NCBI GenBank assembly: GCA_012845835.1
Contig: JABAKD010000004.1
Coordinates: 930,001-994,000 of the forward strand
DNA length: 64,000 nt
DNA from: Undaria pinnatifida
Taxonomy: Eukaryota; Sar; Phaeophyceae; Laminariales; Alariaceae
Direction: 5' to 3'
Shown here piece by piece: positions 63,183 through 64,000 of this stretch. The position numbers were made by a program, and so were the translations under genes. The notes beneath the pieces were generated by a model. That model did no database searches, had not been told where the DNA came from, and saw nothing but the letters and a program-made list of their open reading frames with translations. How positions within the stretch are numbered: the first letter of the stretch is position 1; each line of letters begins with the position of its first letter.

Positions 63183-63440
63183 TGATGTGGGTCTTTCAGA
63201 GAATGATCTAGATCTTCAGGGAAGATCTGTATGGTCTAGCTATTGTTGCCGAGTGGGAGCCGTGTGGTATGTGTGGTCTATCTAGCACATGTTTCCTCGG
63301 TTGGATCCATACTACGATGGATACAGATTCAGCATAGCATATCATAACGGCAGATACGGGATGTACTGTAGATGATGTAGATGATCTAGATGATCTGTGG
63401 ATGATCTTTATGATCTGTATGATATGTATGGTCTAAATCA
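63183..63440. repeat. GATC-rich dispersed repeat, second copy
   Basis: GATGATCTAGATGATCTGTG with many further GATCT motifs; shares landmark order with 45906-46420. Confidence 0.55.
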
Positions 63441-64000
63441 TCTTTCCGGGGTGTGCACACCTTCGTAGACCGTCAAAGTTATCGGCAGGGGGCGGGGACG
63501 AGGACGCAGAATGAGAGACAACAAAAAAATGCCTTCGCAGATTGTCAGTTTCTTATGCGGGGGTTGAAGAGAGGCAACAGAGAGGGAGAGGGATGATCGG
63601 TGGAGTTTTGTTTTTGGAGGGGGGACTTCAGACATTTTACTCTACGTCCATGGCTTTCACAAACGCACCTCTGCCGGCTCACCTTCGGGGGCTTCCTTCT
63701 CGTTCAAACAGGGGTGTCTACACGGTTTACTGTTTAGCGAGAAAGAACGGGTGTCAACTTCTTAAGCCCGAAGAACGAGGTAGCATCGCAAATCTCACCC
63801 CCTCCCCCCCCCTACCCCCCCCTCCCCCTCCTCTCCCTCCCACAGTCAGTTCATCCCCCTTGGGTTCCTTGGAGTCAGCTCTCCTTCGATTGACGGTAGG
63901 TTGAGCCATGTTCACCTTCAGGGGCGTCATTTTTGTTCAGACGTAGGACGTCTGCATGATCACGGATAAGTGCTAGCGCGCGCTTCACGGCCGCAGACTC
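63441..64000. other. Right edge; exon-like fragments, undecided
   Basis: On the minus strand 63683-63729 reads KPCRHPCLNEKEAPE between an acceptor (CTCGCTAAACAG) and a donor GTGAGC. On the plus strand 63851-63896 reads SSPLGSLESALLRLT between CTCCCACAG and GTAGGT. Both could be short exons; neither has a partner. A C-rich tract spans about 63797-63842. Confidence 0.2.

Noticed and set aside
4038-63378. TACWGTA (classical mariner footprint) as a second enriched motif
   Set aside because: I count roughly a dozen against about eight expected, which is not a clear excess; only its juxtaposition at 49357 was kept.

Overview
The window is nuclear DNA of a eukaryote with long, repeat-filled introns. 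It shows GT-AG introns of 0.5-5 kb, exons of 100-400 bp, tRNA-headed SINEs, many miniature inverted-repeat transposons (MITEs), minisatellites, poly-C/poly-G tracts and telomere-like TTAGGG stretches inside repeats. No bacterial operon, rRNA or intact tRNA gene is visible. A stramenopile such as a brown alga would fit the gene density and intron style, but nothing here proves it.

Three genes can be assembled from short exons whose splice phases agree. Gene A (minus strand, running off the left edge; exons between 13597 and 1) encodes a coiled-coil and low-complexity N-terminus followed by what looks like an upstream DENN (uDENN) domain, so a Rab-GEF-type membrane-traffic regulator is likely. 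Gene B (plus strand, nine exons, 29540-45853) encodes a complete 598-residue pepsin-like aspartic protease with a signal peptide, both catalytic Asp motifs (DTGSS, DTGTS), one C-terminal membrane helix and a tail of about 105 residues. Gene C (minus strand, 59845 down to 56646; 5' part not found) encodes the C-terminal part of a charged coiled-coil protein of unknown family. A and B diverge; B and C converge across about 10.8 kb of repeats.

Layout: 0-14 kb gene A and its introns; 14-29.5 kb intergenic, almost all repeats; 29.5-45.9 kb gene B; 45.9-56.6 kb minisatellites and MITEs; 56.6-60 kb gene C; 60-64 kb repeats, perhaps with further 5' exons of gene C.

Two signals stand out. (1) Exon echoes: most exons of genes A and C, and two of gene B, have nearby truncated, decayed copies. 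Copies on the transcriptional upstream side keep the acceptor plus the 5' part of the exon; copies on the downstream side keep the 3' part plus the donor. This is what tandem duplications spanning an exon-intron junction would leave. (2) A 9-bp interrupted palindrome, TACCWGGTA, occurs at 21 sites where about 0.5 is expected. In several places a related repeat copy lacks it and shows a plain TA, so it looks like a 7-bp insertion (CCWGG plus a duplicated TA), perhaps an excision footprint of a TA-targeting DNA transposon.
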